A stretch of 64,000 nt of DNA, taken from Flaccisagitta enflata (Eukaryota; Chaetognatha; Sagittoidea; Aphragmophora). Numbering within the stretch: position 1 is the first letter of the stretch; each line of letters begins with the position of its first letter. The stretch is taken from contig OZ231126.1 in assembly GCA_965153355.1 (NCBI GenBank), positions 47,368,001 through 47,432,000 of the forward strand, read 5' to 3'. The translations under genes were made by a program, and so were the position numbers. A model generated the notes under the pieces. It worked only from the letters and a program-made list of their open reading frames with translations. It was not told the DNA's origin and did no database searches. Positions 59,474 to 64,000 of the stretch are shown here, in pieces.

Positions 59474-59683
59474 CATCAAAAGACCGGATACACGGCTACC
59501 GAAGTCGCGCGCGGGTGGGCAGGGGCCATATTTGAGGTCACAGGACCATTTTGGCAGGAGCAGTGAGGTCAAAGAAATAAAATCATAAAAAAAGTAAAGT
59601 GTGACCGACCAACCGACCTACCGACCAACCGACCAACCGACGGACAAAGCGGGTAGTAGAGTCGCGTGCACGCGACTAAAAAT
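59474..59683 (-). repeat. AGTCGCG-family element, subfamily B, complete
   Basis: CCGGATACACGGCTACCGAA, GTCGCGCGCGGGTGGGC, CCATATTTGAGGTCACAGG and AGAGTCGCGTGCACGCGACT. Confidence 0.9.
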
Positions 59684-59777
59684 AGGTTCTTTATATCCAT
59701 TCACTTACATCTGCAACCAGCTGCAACTGCGTCTAGCTTGAACGAGTTTAGAAAATTAATTTCTATTATTCTAATAG

Positions 59778-59948
59778 AACAAGGCCGGATACACGGCAAT
59801 CCAGTCGCGGACGGTTGGGCAGGAGCAGTAATGCGAAAACCGCTCGGAATTCAAAAATGTTACCGACGGACCAACAGACTGACGGACGGACCGACGGACG
59901 GACTGACCGACACGGCAAGGTGTAGAGTCGCGTGTCCGCGACTAAAAA
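59778..59948 (-). repeat. AGTCGCG-family element, subfamily A, complete
   Basis: AACAAGGCCGGATACACGGC, CCAGTCGCGGACGG, CGCTCGGAATTC and AAGGTGTAGAGTCGCGTGTC then CGCGACT. Confidence 0.92.
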
Positions 59949-60761
59949 AAAGACTGGGCAAATCTGATTGTTTCCACAGTCACCTAGGTATGAAATAGAA
60001 GAACTCTTTTCTTCAAGGTAAAGAAATTTTCTTCCATAGGAAGTTAGCGATAAACTCAGTTGCGCATAGGAACTTTTGCAAATACAACTGATACAGAACC
60101 GCATCATTTTTGCATTCTCATTTTTTCATCATGACTCAATCAATGATCAAATACATGCACTTAAGATTTTAGTTGGGGCGTCTATCTATCTTCACGGAGG
60201 TCTTTGAATATTTTGCTGGGGTAGCCGGTTCACTTGGCACACTGTGCCCTGTGAGGACCTAGTTTTTAGGGACATCAAGGGTTCAAAACGCTCCAAAACT
60301 AAGAATATTACAGTTACTGTTACAGTTACTGTTACAGTTATCAATATTTCACTAGTATGTTCACTAGTAGTGAATGATGATTTTATGAAACACTGCATGG
60401 CCTAACGGTAGTTACTCGGAAAAAATGCCTCGGCATAACGGCCCATACTGGGTGATAGTATGGACCCTCCCCATCACATCCACACTAAGAGCCAAATGTT
60501 CTACTTGGAAATTAGGCCAAAATGGCCTAATATGGCTATTTCTCAGGTCATTTTGGCTTTTCCATGGGGTTTGCGGCACTTTTTTTTGGTTTGACTGGAT
60601 TTTTTTCTCTCAAACTGATGCTAAAGGGGGTTTTATCACCCTGTGGATACATATCAGGCCAAAGCAAGAAAAAAACCCGGTCCAATTGACCTTATATGAC
60701 CTATTTTAGGACATTTTTCAGGCCAAAAACCCATTTTATTGATTCTCAAGCATTGTTGTGA
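59949..60761. other. no recognised gene
   Basis: A short 12-bp tandem (ACAGTTACTGTT, about three copies) lies at 60308-60342. Otherwise unremarkable. Confidence 0.45.
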
Positions 60762-60812
60762 TTTTTGTTGTTGTTGTTGTTGTTGTTGTTATTGTTGTTG
60801 TTGTTGTTGTTT

Positions 60813-60868
<56 letters not shown>

Positions 60869-60930
60869 TTTGTTGTTGTTATTGTTGTTGTTGTTATTGT
60901 TGTTATTGTTGTTGTTGTTATTGTTGTTTT
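60762..60930. repeat. (TTG)n microsatellite, left of the F insertion
   Basis: About 56 units with a few TTA, TTT and GAT variants. Confidence 0.95.
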
Positions 60931-60932
60931 TC

Positions 60933-61408
60933 TGGGGCAGCAGCTCTGAGGGGGTTAATGACTTGTGTTTTCACACATATCACATATGGGGAATTTTCTC
61001 CTTCTCCTCATTCGCCCCCCCCCTGTCTCAAACTCAAGGCCCAAATACCAGCCTCAAAGCTCTAATACCAGTCTTGAGGCCCAAATCCTAGCTTTGAGGC
61101 CCAAATCCCAGCCTTCAGGTTCAAATCCCAGCCTCGCGGCCCAAATCCTAGCCTCAAAGCCCAAATTCCAACCTTGTGGCCAAATTCAAGCCTCAAAGCC
61201 CAAATCGCAGCTTGAAGACATAAATCGTAGCTTGAAGGCCTTAATCCTAGAGAAGAATCAAGAAGGAGAAGGATAAAATTCCCCATACGTGTGAAAGAAT
61301 GGGTCATTGAACCCTTTTGGGCCGCTGCCCTGCTCCCTCCCTCAGCTTCAATCACAGCCATCATTAGCAGGGCACATGTACCACTGACCATCTAACATTT
61401 TTGCAACT
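60933..61408 (-). repeat. F element inserted within a (TTG)n array
   Basis: The left end GGGGCAGCAGCTCTGAGGGG, TTCACACATAT and ATGGGGAATTTTCTCC is mirrored by GGATAAAATTCCCCATACGT, GTGAAAG and TTTGGGCCGCTGCCC. Between are about 10 units of GGCCCAAATCCTAGCCTCAA. The tail is GTACCACTGACCATCTAAC and TTTTTGCAA. Confidence 0.88.
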
Positions 61409-61442
61409 GTTGTTGTGGTTGTTGTTGTTGTTGTTGTTGTTT

Positions 61443-61474
<32 letters not shown>

Positions 61475-61490
61475 GCTGTTGCTGTTGTAG
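61409..61490. repeat. (TTG)n microsatellite, right of the F insertion
   Basis: About 27 units, continuing the array at 60762-60930. Confidence 0.95.
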
Positions 61491-61571
61491 TTGTTTTTTC
61501 TGTTATTGTTAGCTGTACATCATAGCGAGAATCCCACTTCCATTCTTATGATGCAGTATGTGTATTTCATT

Positions 61572-61823
61572 TTTAGTTGCGTGCTATGCGACTCTATAAG
61601 CCACTTTTCGGTTGGTCCATTGGTCCATCTGTCGGTCCTTATGTCACAAAACTGTTTTATATGCTTTCTGATGTGCTTTTAATGTCTCTAAATGGTAGAA
61701 AAGAAACTTAGAAAAGTGAATGACCATTTCAAATGTCTTCTTGAAAAAAATAACTGTTTGTCTGTCCGCCTGACTTTTTTTAAAATGCCGATGCACGTAA
61801 CTTAGGTCTAATGACCTTGTTGA
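61572..61823 (+). repeat. AGTCGCG-family element, subfamily P, complete
   Basis: Head TTTTTAGTTGCGTGCTATGC, GGTCCATTGGTCC core, AAATGTCTTCTTGAAAAAA and GTCCGCCTGAC body, arm GATGCACGTAACT, tail AGGTCTAATGACCTTGTT. Confidence 0.9.
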
Positions 61824-61915
61824 GTTTTGTTTTTCAAAAATTATCCAGACACAAATCTTCATTACATTGCGGGTGGGCCTGGGCAGTGATGAACAAAACA
61901 TCTGAGGCCTGCACA

Positions 61916-62288
61916 TGATCAGTGGCACCTGTTGCCCTTTTTGGGGTGTTTAGGTGATGTGAGGTGAGAGCAGGATAGTGGCCCCAAAGGGCTGATGTTG
62001 AGTAGAACATTGGGGTGAATTTGCATACATCCAGGAAAGAGGTTAGGGGTCGCAGCAGTGATCTGCATGGGGGCTCTAGGCCTGAGAGGAATGATTTGAG
62101 ACCTGTTAGGACTGATTTTAGGCTAAAGAGTCGAGATTTCAGCCCTCAGTAGGCTGGACTGGGGCCCAAGACCTTGGGGGCGGACTGATTGACGGACGGA
62201 TGGATGGATAGATGAATGGATGGATGTGTGGATGTTCACCCCTGTGTTCTACCGGACAATGGCCCTTTGGGGCTGCTACCCAAAAAGG
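61916..62288 (+). repeat. E element, diverged
   Basis: Tail TGATCAGTGGCACCTGTTGC, then AGTGGCCCCAAAGGGC and GGGGTGAATTTGCATAC. A few 21-bp-like units follow, then a GATGGATGGATG run, TTCACCCCTGTGTTCTACC and CCCTTTGGGGCTGCTACCC. A minus AGTCGCG-family head follows at 62340-62425. Confidence 0.8.
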
Positions 62289-62489
62289 CTTACCAAATTT
62301 TTGGGAAGAAGCAGTAATGCCAAAAATTCCCTCAAAAGCCAAAAAAACTAAGCATTACCAACTGACCGACTGACAAACTGACTGGCGGACAAAGCGGGTT
62401 GCAGAATCGCATTCACGCAACTAAAAACAAGTTCTGACATTGAGTGCTTTTACAGAATTACTCTGCCATTGGAATTTCAATGAAGGTTT

Positions 62490-63345
62490 TTTAGTTGCGT
62501 GCTACGCGACTCTACTGCCCGCTATGTCGGTCCGTCGGTTGGTTGGTTGGTTGGTTGGTTGGTCCCCTTTTACTTTTTCGGCGTTTTTGAGCTTTTTGGG
62601 CAGCGGCCCCAAAGGCCCGATGTCCTGTAGGACACAGGGGTGAATTTCCATACGTCCGTCCGTACGTCTGTCCGTCCCCCCCTTCGAAGCTTCTCAAGCC
62701 TCTCAGGCCTCAAATCTGGTCTCTCAGGCCTCAAATCTGGCCTCTCAAGCCTCAAATCTGGCCTCTCAGGCCTCAAATCCAGCCTCTGGGGCCTCAAATC
62801 CAGCCTCTCAGGCATCAAATCCAGCCTCTCAGGCCTCAGATCCAGCCTCTGGGGCCTCAAATCCAGCCTCTGGGGCCTCAAATCCAGCCTCTCACACCTC
62901 AAATCCAGCCTTTTGGGCCTCATATCCAGCCTCTTGGGCCTCATATCCAGCCTCTTGGGCCCCATATCCAGCCTCTTGGGCCCTAAATTCAGCCTCTCAG
63001 GCCTCAAATTACCATTGAATACCATAGCAAAATGTCAAAAAATTGAAAAAAATGCATAATTCCTAGTTAATATCACGGAAAATTACCCCAAATATGCCCT
63101 CTCAGGACGTATGGAAATTCACCCCTGTGTCCTACAGGACATCGGCCCTTTGGGGCCGCTGCCCTGCGTTCACTCCACTTCTTCAGCTAATCACTCCAAG
63201 CAGGGCATCGGGTACCGCTGACCATGTGGGATCCTTGGATGACTTGTTGAGCATACTGCTCCTGCCCAGATGCCCTACTGAGCTTCTCCAGCACTGCTCC
63301 TGCCCACCTGAACGCGACTAGGATAGCCGTGTATCCGGCCTTGTT
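62490..63345 (+). repeat. AGTCGCG-family element, subfamily B, interrupted by an E element
   Basis: Head TTTAGTTGCGTGCTACGCGA, five GGTT units and GGCGTTTTTGAGCTTTTTG up to 62598. The copy resumes at about 63233 with TTGAGCATACTGCTCCTGCC and ends GTATCCGGCCTTGTTTG. Confidence 0.9.
62599..63232 (-). repeat. E element with near-perfect 60-bp inverted ends
   Basis: The left arm GGGCAGCGGCCCCAAAGGCC, GATGTCCTGTAGGACAC, AGGGGTGAATTTCCATACGT is mirrored at 63108-63172. The core has about 15 units of TCCAGCCTCTCAGGCCTCAAA. The tail beyond the right arm reads GGGTACCGCTGACCATGTGG. Confidence 0.9.
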
Positions 63346-63559
63346 TGATTAGTACTAGTGACTCTATGACCATGTGTTTGGTCGTGAGTTCATGACTATA
63401 TGGTATATGGTATCAGTTGGTTGGTCTGTCAGTACATTCTTACTATCCATTTTTAAGATAACAATATATTCACTAAGGCTAAGGTGATTATTATGTCTTA
63501 AGTGACAAATTGATAAATAGTCTCTTCAATGTCATTTCTGCCAGAAAAAGGCTGGAGAA
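63346..63559. other. no recognised feature
   Basis: AT-rich spacer. Confidence 0.4.
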
Positions 63560-63792
63560 GACAAATCAAGGCCGTGTACATGGCCAATAAGTAGTCAATG
63601 GTAGGTGGGCAGGGGCAGTTATGTTGATGGGCAGGGGCAGTTGGGGGCAGGATGGGGCTGTGATGTGGATTGGCAGGAGCAGCAGTGCTCAGAAACCACA
63701 TTTTGCCTCCTTCCAAATTTTGCGTTACAGCAGACCTTCTTTCCAACTTACACAGCCTCTTATAGAGTCACTTAGCCAGCGACTAAGGATTG
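63560..63792 (-). repeat. AGTCGCG-family element with amplified GTGGGCAGGGGCAG units
   Basis: CAAGGCCGTGTACATGGCC, four GGGCAGGGGCAGTTATG-like units, CAGCCTCTTATAGAGTCACT and AGCCAGCGACTA. Same layout as 27445-27682. Confidence 0.75.
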
Positions 63793-64000
63793 TCAGAAAT
63801 CTGGCCACATCGGTGTATCTAGAGTTTTAGACCAGATTATTAGTTGGGCAAACCGAACATGCATTTGTCCAGTAAGCACACCACCGGGCTAATAGTCCTG
63901 GATAAAAAAAACTGATACCAAATTGTTGTCAAATTCTTCATACCTGCAAACTTGTTTTTTTAAAATGAAAAACATGTTTATTAGGCCAAATTAGGTCATT

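Noticed and set aside
62570-63059. Overlapping 151- and 139-codon repeat proteins (RLDLRPE and LSGLKS repeats)
   Set aside because: Both strands are open because the 21-bp unit is a multiple of three without stops. It lies inside an E element.

Overview
The window is nuclear DNA from a metazoan, probably a marine invertebrate. Sparse GT-AG spliced exons of animal gene families sit in AT-rich, extremely repeat-dense sequence. The species cannot be named from the sequence. No bacterial features (operons, Shine-Dalgarno sites, CRISPR) are present. Most long open frames are translations of microsatellites or minisatellites and were discarded.

Gene content, left to right. (1) 2259-2866, minus: three phase-0 exons ending in a stop and an AATAAA signal, the C-terminal end of an unrecognised protein. 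(2) 9113-10702, minus: three phase-linked exons of another unrecognised protein, one apparently frameshifted. (3) 11420-14082, plus: two exons of alkaline phosphatase, including the catalytic serine and metal-site region. (4) 20294-28727, minus: three or more, probably five, exons of a neprilysin-type (M13) type II membrane metallopeptidase: cytoplasmic tail, transmembrane helix, the CxDFYEFACGG signature and the start of the ectodomain. Its zinc-site exons were not found. (5) 55198-55293, plus: a candidate terminal exon. A degraded LINE reverse transcriptase scrap lies near 32.2 kb and a tRNA-like sequence near 40.65 kb.

The rest is mobile and satellite DNA. The dominant family, called here the AGTCGCG family, has about 45 copies or fragments of roughly 50-290 bp, in both orientations. 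It has a head hairpin, a GGTC/CCGT-rich core, a subterminal inverted repeat and a tail ending CCTTGTT. A second group (E and F elements) has 60-70 bp inverted ends starting GGGCAGCGGCCCC around a 20- or 21-bp minisatellite. There are also many palindromic MITE-like elements with TA or 8-bp target duplications, and a 3.3 kb fold-back element at 42967-46245 whose empty site is preserved 300 bp away. Several elements are nested, so relative ages can be read directly.

Microsatellites are exceptionally long, notably a 1.5 kb pure pyrimidine tract at 36480-37980, a (CT)n/(TTTC)n series elsewhere, and (CA)n, (TTG)n and (GAA)n arrays. The most interesting material is the linked arm variation in the AGTCGCG family, the shared AAATCC.AGCCTC core of otherwise different minisatellites, and the empty-site pairs that define transposon boundaries exactly.
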